A stretch of DNA of 64,000 nucleotides from Trichomonas tenax (lineage: Eukaryota; Parabasalia; Trichomonadida; Trichomonadidae), in assembly GCA_023091735.1 (NCBI GenBank), contig JALKBU010000047.1, positions 46,518 through 110,517 of the forward strand, given 5' to 3'. Shown here in pieces: positions 21,272-29,524 of the stretch (positions are counted from its first letter, which is position 1; every line of letters starts with the position of its first letter). The position numbers were made by a program, and so were the translations under genes. The notes beneath the pieces were generated by a model, which worked only from the letters and a program-made list of their open reading frames with translations, did not search any database and was not told the origin of the DNA.

Positions 21272-22248
21272 ATAAAAAATGATTATTGCCCGAAATTGCA
21301 AAACAATTTAACCAAAATGCGTTTCTGAGTCTAAATATGAATGCATACTACTCTATGAGATGATGCAATAACGTCATTATACTTAAATTTCGATAAAATG
21401 ATTTATTCATCCCTGAAAATTAAATACTGATACATAAAATTCATTTTTTATTTATTATTTAGTATATAATATTTACCTAAATATATATTCTCTCAAAGAA
21501 TCGAACTATTTAAAAAATTATCCCCCACAGAATTAATTGAAATTCTTTTTAATCCACAATTAATACTCTTTAATTTGCATACTGCATTTAAAATCATGAT
21601 TTTTTCACAATTTAAAAATAATCATCATGTTTTCTCTTTTTACTAACATATTGATTTCTATCTAACATCACACCTATTTGACAATAATTTTTATTTTTAA
21701 AAGGATTAAAATACGTTTTTTTTTATTATTCCAGCTAGTTTTGATCCAGCTCATACTTAGAAGTAATTTATGCATTCACGTAATTTTCGCTGTTGATAGC
21801 GACATCTGAAATATGGTTATTTTCAATCTTTCAACAATATATTAAATTTCGAAATATTAAAACTTTAATAATTACTCTTGAAATAAAACCACTGGTTCCC
21901 TGCCTCTTATCTATATTATGAAAAAGACCTTAATTAAGTAATTTTAATTTTTCTTGTTTTCTATTCCTCTTTTTTCAACTACCGCACCCACAAACTCCGA
22001 AACCCACGGCTCTGCATCCTACTAAACTTTTACAATAAACTTTTAAATTACCAATTTTATATTCTAAATCGACATCTTTTTTCAAAGTTGCTGAAACTTC
22101 CCTTCAAGCATTTGTATATACTGCTTACCAAATTTTGCAGCTTAAGTTGGAAAATACCATTTTGTTTATACTGAATCGACATTTTTTAAAAAAAGTTGCT
22201 GAAACTCGTTCTGATACTTTTCCGCATGCTCTTAAGTATTACAATTTG

Positions 22249-22839
22249 TGTCGAGAACATCATTGCATGTCATTGGTTGGCATGAAAATAACATTAAAAA
22301 GCTTAATTATATCCAGTGTCTGAATTGTCAGATATTTTTGTTTTACATGTCGTATTGAAAGTTTACATGACAGTTTTTAAAAACATTTATTAATCGGTTT
22401 AAACTATAAAATATTAGTCACATATGATTGTTGATAGATATTTCACAGTCTAAAGATTTTTTTGCCAAAATTGAATTAGCATTCAATTTTTATATTTTTA
22501 CATTTTAATTATATAATTCTATGGCAACAATAGGATAGATATATAATTTCATATATCATATTTTTATTAAACTTAAAATTTTGAATTAATATTCAAAACA
22601 TATTTTTCGTTTGTTGTCAGTTGAAAACTAGTGAATAATGTAATATTTTTATATCACAAGAATATTATCGCATCATAAATCAAATTGATTTTGTATGACT
22701 ATTCAAAATATTTTATTCGAACTCAAAAATTGACTTTTTTAAGGCCTATCAATTTGTTTGAATAACCTTCAGAATCAATTGAAAGACCTTTCAATCAATT
22801 GAGAACTATGTGAGCTGGGTGTGTTTGACACCTACCACA
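22249..22839. repeat. Right terminal inverted repeat of foldback element 1
   Basis: This arm is the inverted partner of 20682-21271. It starts TGTCGAGAACATC inside and ends CCTACCACA outside. Differences between the arms are scattered substitutions and short indels, for example TTTACATGTCG near 22343 against CGACATGTAAA on the left. Confidence 0.75.
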
Positions 22840-22934
22840 AATCCAGCAGAGAACTATGTCTGGCATAACATTCTTCAATTTTTATAGTTTTCCATTTTTC
22901 AAACATCTTTAGTATAGAATAATCAGAATGTGAA

Positions 22935-22950
22935 TGCATTAGTTTTAAAC
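22935..22950. repeat. Target-site duplication, left copy
   Basis: TGCATTAGTTTTAAAC is identical to 23822-23837 on the far side of foldback element 2. A 16-base exact match on both sides of a TIR element is most simply a duplicated insertion site. Confidence 0.8.
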
Positions 22951-23821
22951 TTGTAGTGTATAATAATCCGTCAAACGAAAAGTGACACTTTACTTGTCAG
23001 ATATGACATGTAAAGTGAGGGTCTCAACAATAAAAGTGACACATCTTATTTTGTCTTTTTCCTACACCAGTGAAGTCCAGAGAGACTGCGACTGTCTCAA
23101 AGACAGCATGAAGATGGGTCCCAATGGTGTCATTGAGATAGTCGCAGCTAGTTTTTGCTACTCCAGGACGAAATCGGAATTTCAATAATTTGTAGGCATT
23201 TTTTGCACCAAATGAGACCTGATGTTAGCATTTCAGGTGTGTTCTGGTGCAAAGGATGTCTACAAACTTTATTTTTTTAAAGTAATTGCAAAAAATTAGT
23301 ATCCTATTAAAATCGCATTAATGATGACCTTGGTTAATGAAATATATACAATATATTTGGTAATAATTCAATTTTTTATTATTTCAAATATTTTTTTCAA
23401 AATTTCTTTGTAAGAAAACTTAATATGATAAATATAACCGAAAACATGCTTTAAATGCACATCATTTCTTCACAGACAACGTTTGAAAATTGATACAAAT
23501 ATTCAAACTTTGCACCACAACACACCTGAAATGCTAACATCAGTTCTGATTTGGTGCAAAGAATGCCTACAAACTCGTATAGGACAAAATCGGCTAAATT
23601 ATTGAAATTCCGATTTCGTCCTGTATTAACAAATTCTAGCTGCAACTATCTCAATGACACCATTGGGACCCATCCTCATGCTGTCTTTAAGATAGGTGCA
23701 ATTATTTTTTCATGAAGTCACTTTTGGAGTCACACCCTTTTTATTATATGTCGGATTCATACGTCAAATTTGACATGTAAAGCGTCACTTTTCATTTGAC
23801 GGAATATTATACGCAACATGT
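22951..23821. mobile_element. Foldback element 2 (about 870 bp) with perfect 16-bp flanking direct repeats
   Basis: The inverted arms run inward from TGTAGTGTATAATAATCCGT (about 22952) and, on the other strand, from TGTTGCGTATAATATTCCGT (about 23820). They continue through AAAAGTGAC, TGACATGTAAAG, the GGGTCCCAATGGTGTCATTG block (about 23114 and 23655), the ACGAAATCGGAATTTCAATA block, and TGATGTTAGCATTTCAGGTG (about 23220 and 23535). The arms are roughly 300 bases and the centre is AT-rich. The sequence TGCATTAGTTTTAAAC lies directly outside both ends (22935-22950 and 23822-23837), which is the expected target-site duplication. No transposase is encoded. It sits only 110 bases from foldback element 1. 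Confidence 0.85.
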
Positions 23822-23837
23822 TGCATTAGTTTTAAAC
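23822..23837. repeat. Target-site duplication, right copy
   Basis: TGCATTAGTTTTAAAC is the exact partner of 22935-22950. Confidence 0.8.
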
Positions 23838-24432
23838 CAAAGAGAAATCTAAATATCATAATAATATAATTTATGTCTTGTAAAACAATAATATGACATG
23901 TAAAATTAAGAGTTCAATTTTCTTATTACTGTAACATTATCGTTGTAAAAAATTGATTAATAGGGTTACGCGGCTTATTATTAGATAGCTGTGCCCGACC
24001 TCAGAGGGGTAATGGCGTTATCACATCCACGACATCTGGCATTTCGAAATCTCACAGATATTTGTCATGTAAATAATCACATTTATCAAAAAAATTACTT
24101 TCTTTGATGATCTTTCCAATTTTATAATGATTAGTTACAGGAACCATATTATCATCATAATGATTTTCCTCTTTTCTAATAGATATGTGATCAGAAACCC
24201 ACAAGAAATGCATAAGATATTGCCATAAAATTTTGAAGAAAAGTGATAGAACTGCTATGTAAATTTCACAAAATATAAGGTATTTGATTATTTGACATGT
24301 AAAATAATAATATTTTCTTTGGTGGATCATATTATAGGTTAAGATAAGATACAAACAATTTTTTACATTATTAAATGCACAATCTAGCTTGATATCATCT
24401 ATATATAATATTATAACTTCTGTTGATCAATC
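23838..24432. other. Intergenic region with a GC-rich island and ACATGT motifs
   Basis: The region is AT-rich except for about 85 bases at 23965-24050, which are clearly more GC-rich (for example GGGTTACGCGGC, GTGCCCGACCTCAGAGGGGT and CATCCACGACATCTGGC) and carry no open frame. TGACATGTAAA occurs exactly at 23894-23904 and 24293-24303, with a variant at 24061. The island could be a small RNA gene or a relic; nothing known was recognised. Confidence 0.4.
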
Positions 24433-25857
24433 TTACTTTCGTTTTGGTGCTTTCACTGCCGGCGGAAGGACATATGATGATCTTGTATCACTAGCTTCGT
24501 TGGAAAAGGCGTTATTAACAGCAATAAGCATTGGCCAGTGTTCCTCTTGACAACTCTTTGAGCAATAGCAGCACTCAAGGCCGTCGATGCTGCAGACAAG
24601 AGGATGAATAAGCGGCATCCTACAGTTTGCGCATCTATAACAATGAACACCCACTGCAACATCACAAGGACCTTTAATTGTTGCTTTAACAAATGGAATT
24701 GGTGGTGCTTTGGTTGTCTTAAGGAGTACTCCTCCTGCGCTAACATCTCCCTCATGCATGGATATCATATGAAGTTCACTCTCTATGTTCATATAGAAAA
24801 TGTAGTTTCCATGAGCAGCGAAGAAGTTTACCATTGGAAGTTCTGCTTGTGGCCATTTCCAAATTTGTGATCCATTATGCATAAATAGGCCTTTGGTAGT
24901 AAGCACATAAAAGGCCTCATCTCTGGATGATGTGGGCATTACTGCTAATAATGTTTGCCATTTTGCTGTGATAACTTCGCCAAATTCTTCAGTTGGAATT
25001 GTGAGATTATTTTGTCTGTCAGCGTCCTTTCTAAGGTCCCATATTGCAATGGCTGTGTATACCTCTGTCTGTAGGACAAAGCCAAGGCGATCGCCTTTCG
25101 AGTCCACTTGAAGATGCTGTACGAAAGCAGGCACCATTATGTGCATAGATGTCTCGAACCAACGAAGTGACTGGGCAGTATCCAAGCGCCAAAATGAAAT
25201 AGTAGGACGTTCGTCATCTGTCCAAGTAGCGAATTGATGGTGAGTGACTGTTTTACATGATATAATGTGCATCATTCTTTTTGATGGATGACCCAAAAAC
25301 AAGATCTGTGGTATCACGCGATGTGCGTAGTGTTCTGGTATTGTTTGTGGAAGTGTGATTTGTGAGATCATTCCGGTCATTGCGCGTGGAAGTGCTAAAA
25401 GTGTATTTTGCGATGGGTGAAAACAAAGATCAATGACACCAAGTAATGAATCTACAAATATTAATGATAATGATTTTGGTTTTATCGAATAAACAGCAAC
25501 GCTTGGAACATTATTATATACAACTCCACAAATTATTAAAGACTTGCGATCTTTCGATATTTCAGCATGAATTTTCCTTTGTTGTGCAATTGGATCGAAT
25601 TTTCCAAGACATGTGATATTCATTCCAATTGTATAAACCAATATATCAGTAATTGCTAGCTTCGGGTTACGAAACACACCCTGATTTAATTTTTGCAAGT
25701 GAGGAATCAAGCCTAAAGGCTTCTGGAAGAGATAATCTTGTGGGCTATACTTAATTGGAAACGAATAAATGTATCCATCCGTCATGACTGCAAGGAGGGA
25801 GTCTGTCACTGACTCGTCGGATGTTCCTAAAGGCTCCAGAAGAACACAAGTCCTCAT
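24433..25857 (-). CDS. Beta-propeller-like protein with C-terminal MYND-type zinc finger
   Basis: The 474-residue protein has short beta-strand-rich blocks through residues 1-390 (for example LLAVMTDGYIYSFPI, IAIWDLRKDADRQNN, AFYVLTTKGLFMHN), which suggests a WD40-like propeller. A cysteine cluster sits at residues 406-441: CYRCANC, then VC, then CCYCSKSCQEEHW. This resembles a MYND finger, a protein-protein interaction module. The last His/Cys ligand pair of a classical MYND finger (HxxxC) is not apparent after EEHW, so the finger may be shortened. A basic tail ends KAPKRK. The start is ATG 25855-25857, preceded by ACAAAAAGTATCC. No specific orthologue is recognised. Confidence 0.7.
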   Translation of the reverse strand: MRTCVLLEPLGTSDESVTDSLLAVMTDGYIYSFPIKYSPQDYLFQKPLGLIPHLQKLNQGVFRNPKLAITDILVYTIGMNITCLGKFDPIAQQRKIHAEISKDRKSLIICGVVYNNVPSVAVYSIKPKSLSLIFVDSLLGVIDLCFHPSQNTLLALPRAMTGMISQITLPQTIPEHYAHRVIPQILFLGHPSKRMMHIISCKTVTHHQFATWTDDERPTISFWRLDTAQSLRWFETSMHIMVPAFVQHLQVDSKGDRLGFVLQTEVYTAIAIWDLRKDADRQNNLTIPTEEFGEVITAKWQTLLAVMPTSSRDEAFYVLTTKGLFMHNGSQIWKWPQAELPMVNFFAAHGNYIFYMNIESELHMISMHEGDVSAGGVLLKTTKAPPIPFVKATIKGPCDVAVGVHCYRCANCRMPLIHPLVCSIDGLECCYCSKSCQEEHWPMLIAVNNAFSNEASDTRSSYVLPPAVKAPKRK

Positions 25858-26390
25858 GGATACTTTTTGTCTATTTAAATTTGGGGTCCTCCCCTAAATA
25901 AATTTAGAGGGGGAAAAACTAATCTTTAAAATAAGCAATGGAATATAAATATAAAGCCATAAGAAATAAATTTCATGTTATAATATATGCTTAATTTTGA
26001 ATATTTGAGTCAATTTGAATTCGAACAATGCTCAATTTATATAATTTAGCTATTTAACTATATAGAATCAACTATAATGCCTGCGTTCAATTCTTTTCAT
26101 AGAACATTGCGACATATAAATGATATATTTATTGCATCAAAATTAATTTTGATTTGGATGTGTTAGTCCATATTATTGCATATATTTTTGATTTTGATGA
26201 TGCCATGCAATTGAAGATAGGTTGATTTCAAGCTAATTTTTTTGATATTTTGATAAAGGATGAAATACTGGTGATTTATGTTAGCAATGGAATGGGATTT
26301 TTAATGGTATGACTTAGAAGACTCGAAAACTTGATTGATTTTAAGGTTATTTATTAAAAAACGAATATGGAAAACTAAAAGTGCCAAAAG
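25858..26390. promoter_or_regulatory. Divergent upstream region of the MYND gene and TTLL9
   Basis: This AT-rich, gene-free region separates two divergent genes. At its right end ACTAAAAGTGCCAAAAG touches the TTLL9 ATG. The same 17 bases occur 5 bases before the CID gene start at 58262. Confidence 0.45.
26374..26390 (+). promoter_or_regulatory. ACTAAAAGTGCCAAAAG element at the TTLL9 start
   Basis: These 17 bases immediately precede ATG 26391 and are identical to 58240-58256 upstream of an unrelated gene. Trichomonad transcripts usually start within about 20 bases of the ATG, so this is a candidate core promoter/initiator element. The role is inferred. Confidence 0.5.
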
Positions 26391-27668
26391 ATGACGAAAA
26401 CTTTATCTTTCCAATGCCACATGAAGAATACGATCAAAGACGTCTTCCTGTCACGTGGATATACTGAAATTCCATGCGCTGAAGAGGAAGATGAGGACGA
26501 AAACATGGAATGGGACTTTATTTGGGCAAGTCGTGCATGGATTGGTGCACACATGCTTGGACCTTCTCCCATCGTTCTTAGAGCGAATCAGCGCGTAAAT
26601 CACTTTCCGAACTCATTCGAATTGACGAGAAAAGATTTGATGGCGAAAAATCTTATGAAACTCGTTCGAGAACTCAGAAAAACTGGACAAGAATCTACAA
26701 TGGGCTTCTTTCCTCAGACATTTGTTATTCCAAACGATTGGATGCGATTGAGACAAGAAATACATGGATCGAACGATATTTGGATCGCTAAACCTGTTGG
26801 CGGATCAATGGGAACAGGAATTGTGTTCCTTCAAAGCGAACAAGAAGCAGTTAAATTTAATACCTCAAATAATGCTAAAATCAATGCAGCTGAGACACCA
26901 GAAGATCGCATGCGATATACATATGTTGTTCAAAGATATATTCCTAATCCATATCTTGTTGGTGGAAGAAAATTTGATATTCGACTTTATGCATTGACAT
27001 TGTCATTTAACCCACTCATAGTTTACATCTATCGCGGTGGTTTCTGCAGATTCTCATCACAGCCGTTTTCAATGAAATCTTTTGATAGAGCTGTTCATCT
27101 CACAAATATTGCTGTCCAAACTCACTCAGAAGCATATAACCCACGTCACGGATGCAAGTGGGACACGCACTCACTCAGGACTTACTTCATTCATCGCCAC
27201 GGACCAGAATTAACAAACAGATTGTTTACTGCAATCCAATCCATCATTTTGAATTCTTTGCTTTCTGTTCTTCCTTCAGTTATTCCTGATAAACACTGCT
27301 ATGAGCTTTATGGCTACGATATCTTAATCACTGATGATCTTCGTCCATGGCTGATTGAAATCAACGCATCTCCAAGTTTAGATGCAAATACTGAAGATGA
27401 CTATGATATGAAGTTCAGTATGCTGAATGAGATGCTTGATCTTGTCCAAATATACCAAAATCGTGAAGAAAACCAGGAATTGCCATTGCATTATGGTGGA
27501 TACGATCTTGCATGGAACAGTTCTCCTGTTGTTGCGAAAACAAACACAAACTGCACTTCTTATTTGGGCTGTAATTGTCCTGTCAAAGGCTCTCCAAATA
27601 ATCCATATAGAACAAAGGATAGCAAGTTTGTTGTTAAGAAGATCCCTGCACTCAGTAAGAAGCAATAA
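26391..27668 (+). CDS. TTLL9: Tubulin polyglutamylase TTLL9-like
   Basis: The 425-residue tubulin-tyrosine-ligase-like enzyme has an ATP-grasp fold. Visible motifs are WIAKPVGGSMGTGIVF (131-146), QRYIPNPYLVGGRKFDIRLY (181-200), VHLTNIAVQ (235-243) and ELYGYDILITDDLRPWLIEI (305-324), followed by NASPSLD. TTLL9-specific features include CKWDTHSLRTYFIHRHGPE after the HLTN motif and the C-terminal GGYDLAWN. TTLL9 adds glutamates to axonemal tubulin tails and tunes inner-arm dynein motility. The start is ATG 26391. It is convergent with the CFAP100-like gene, with only about 70 bases between stops. The enzyme belongs functionally with the dynein and assembly factor of this window. Confidence 0.88.
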   Translation: MTKTLSFQCHMKNTIKDVFLSRGYTEIPCAEEEDEDENMEWDFIWASRAWIGAHMLGPSPIVLRANQRVNHFPNSFELTRKDLMAKNLMKLVRELRKTGQESTMGFFPQTFVIPNDWMRLRQEIHGSNDIWIAKPVGGSMGTGIVFLQSEQEAVKFNTSNNAKINAAETPEDRMRYTYVVQRYIPNPYLVGGRKFDIRLYALTLSFNPLIVYIYRGGFCRFSSQPFSMKSFDRAVHLTNIAVQTHSEAYNPRHGCKWDTHSLRTYFIHRHGPELTNRLFTAIQSIILNSLLSVLPSVIPDKHCYELYGYDILITDDLRPWLIEINASPSLDANTEDDYDMKFSMLNEMLDLVQIYQNREENQELPLHYGGYDLAWNSSPVVAKTNTNCTSYLGCNCPVKGSPNNPYRTKDSKFVVKKIPALSKKQ

Positions 27669-27738
27669 GTTTTTTGTTAGTTTAATAAAATATGTTTTGA
27701 TTAAGTTTTCTCTAAATAACAAATATTTAAAAAATAAA

Positions 27739-29058
27739 TTATTCAAGTGCAGGACCAAATAAGAAATTCTCCATTGCCTGTTGTTCTGCAAGCTGCCTGA
27801 GCAAAGCCTCGTTGTTTGACTTTTGGTAACGAAGAGGAAGAGATCTTCCCATAACAGGTCTGCCCATCTTCCTCTTGATTGGCTTATTCGCTCTTTCAAG
27901 TGCTTGCTCTTTCTTCTCTTGTTGAATTCTCTCCTTCTCTTGTTGTTGCTGAATTCTCATTAACTCACGGCGGTCTTTATCGAACATGGACTGTTTCTCT
28001 GCAATGAAATTTTGATTTACCAGTTCGAGGGCCTTATACATACCCTCCATGGTATTTTCGATTTTCTCGAGTTTAGAAATTGGTGGGATGTCTGAATCCA
28101 TCTTGAAGCAGTTATAGAATGTCTTCTGAATCAACTCACTCAACATCTTCGTCTCGTTGACAATGTTTTCTTCCGATATTTCAGGCTTTGGAGGAATTTT
28201 TGATACTGTTAAGTCACGCTTTGAGCATAACTCCTCCATTTTGGTAAGTGAAGCATCAACTTCACGAATTAAGTTCTCTCTTGGGATTTTAGCTCCGTTG
28301 AGGGCTTTTTGGAAATAATCACATTCGCGAATTAATAAAAGATTTTCATTTTCGATTTGAGTAAACTCGTTGATCAAATTGTCCGGATTCTCCATTAAAT
28401 GATCATCGTTAAAGCTTGCAAGAAATTCTTGATATGTTTTATAATATTCAAGTGTTTCCTCATTCTTCGATATCTCAGATTTCATGATTTCGATAGCGAG
28501 TTTCTGGCGTTTTTGCTTCTGTTGTAATGTGACGTGCTCAAGAGTAGCGAGTTCTGCCGCTTTTCTTGCTTTTCCAAGTTCTTCTTCGATTTTGGTTGTG
28601 AGATACTTATACTTTTCTCCTGTCCTGCTGATTTCAGCCTCATCTTCAGAGAAATCTTTTTCCGATTCGTATTCTTCTTTCTTAAGTCTGTTTATTTCTT
28701 GTGTTTTCATGTCGATTAGCAACTGTGTCATGTAAACTTCTCTCTTCGACTGAATGAACTCTGTGATTCGCTGTGATCTCGCTTCTTTTCCTTCCCTTCG
28801 TGATAAAGTTGAGGAATTGCTTACATTATTTGTAGAACGAGATATCGTCTGCTCCTGGGATCTGCACGGCGGTATCTTCGGCTGCAGAAGATTCGTCCTT
28901 TGCACGAGAGACATGCTTAATAATGAACTCCGGGCTTCTCTCTCGCGCAGCATCTTCGCCTCTTTGAAGCCGAACATCTCACTCGGCTGCGACATCCTGA
29001 ACGGGTTTGTATAGGGCCGCATAAACATCTGGAGATTGGACTGAGATCTCGGTTTCAT
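27739..29058 (-). CDS. DUF4200 coiled-coil axonemal protein, CFAP100 (MIA1)-like
   Basis: The 439-residue protein is mostly helical. After a basic N-terminal 100 residues comes a long coiled coil from about residue 105 (IQSKREVYMTQLLIDMKTQE) to about 270. Its core matches the DUF4200 family: SKREVYMTQLLIDMKTQEI, then Lys/Glu-rich helices, then SEISKNEETLEYYKTYQEFL. CFAP100 (MIA1), CFAP73, CCDC38 and CCDC42 are members. The KNEETLEYYKTYQEFL pattern is closest in my reading to CFAP100, part of the modifier-of-inner-arms complex at the base of inner dynein arms. A Gln/Glu/Arg-rich segment (RIQQQQEKERIQQEKKEQAL) and a basic tail follow. The start is ATG 29056-29058. Confidence 0.72.
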   Translation of the reverse strand: MKPRSQSNLQMFMRPYTNPFRMSQPSEMFGFKEAKMLREREARSSLLSMSLVQRTNLLQPKIPPCRSQEQTISRSTNNVSNSSTLSRREGKEARSQRITEFIQSKREVYMTQLLIDMKTQEINRLKKEEYESEKDFSEDEAEISRTGEKYKYLTTKIEEELGKARKAAELATLEHVTLQQKQKRQKLAIEIMKSEISKNEETLEYYKTYQEFLASFNDDHLMENPDNLINEFTQIENENLLLIRECDYFQKALNGAKIPRENLIREVDASLTKMEELCSKRDLTVSKIPPKPEISEENIVNETKMLSELIQKTFYNCFKMDSDIPPISKLEKIENTMEGMYKALELVNQNFIAEKQSMFDKDRRELMRIQQQQEKERIQQEKKEQALERANKPIKRKMGRPVMGRSLPLRYQKSNNEALLRQLAEQQAMENFLFGPALE

Positions 29059-29524
29059 TTCTAAAAAAATTCATTGTAAAAAACGAAGAAATTGAAAATG
29101 ATATCAAAATTATTCTTTGTAAATCGTGCATCTCACGTCATATATGATAATTTTAAATTTTTAATCTCCAAAAAGTCATTACATTAATTTTTGTCATGTA
29201 ATCTTAAATTTTGTTATGTAATTTTATATTTTTTAACGAATAAACTCTTTTCTGTCGTGTAAAAATTTATATCGGATTATGACACGTAATTATTAAAATT
29301 GTCATGTAATATATAATTATATGAATGACATGTTGGACTTTATATTTATATTCAAGTTAGTCAGTAGTTCTTGGGATTTTAATAATGAAACCACTATCTC
29401 AATTGTTTAAAAATGATATGATATCTAAGCAATTTTGTTTATTTTCTCCAATTATGTGATGTAGTTGTTGTATGCATTCGGAAATATTTGTTGTTATACA
29501 AACAATGATTTATTGATACGTTTT
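29059..29524. promoter_or_regulatory. Intergenic region with a cluster of ACATGT-like motifs
   Basis: The region holds at least six variants of one 11-mer within about 150 bases: TGTCATGTAAT (about 29200), TGTTATGTAAT, TGTCGTGTAAA, TGACACGTAAT, TGTCATGTAAT and TGACATGTTGG (about 29327). The density suggests a protein-binding site array or a relic repeat. No gene was found. Confidence 0.4.

Larger units (their letters stand above)
20682..22839. mobile_element. Foldback element 1 with about 590-bp terminal inverted repeats
   Basis: The left arm 20682-21271 is matched, in inverted orientation, by 22249-22839. Landmarks visible in both arms are TGTGGTAGGTGTCAAACAC at the tips, AAACCGATTAATACATGTTT / AAACATTTATTAATCGGTTT in the middle, and GATGTTCTCGACA / TGTCGAGAACATC at the inner ends. 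The arms are diverged by point changes and small gaps. The 977-base centre has no significant open frame but holds a partial direct repeat (AATCGACAT...AAAGTTGCTGAAACT, near 22070 and 22178, about 108 bases apart). With no transposase it is non-autonomous. It ends in TGT...ACA and has imperfect 17-bp flanking repeats. The family is not one I recognise. Confidence 0.8.

Noticed and set aside
20682..24432. Transposase gene inside the foldback elements
   Set aside because: The central parts contain no open frame above about 70 codons and no DDE or other transposase motif was visible on either strand.
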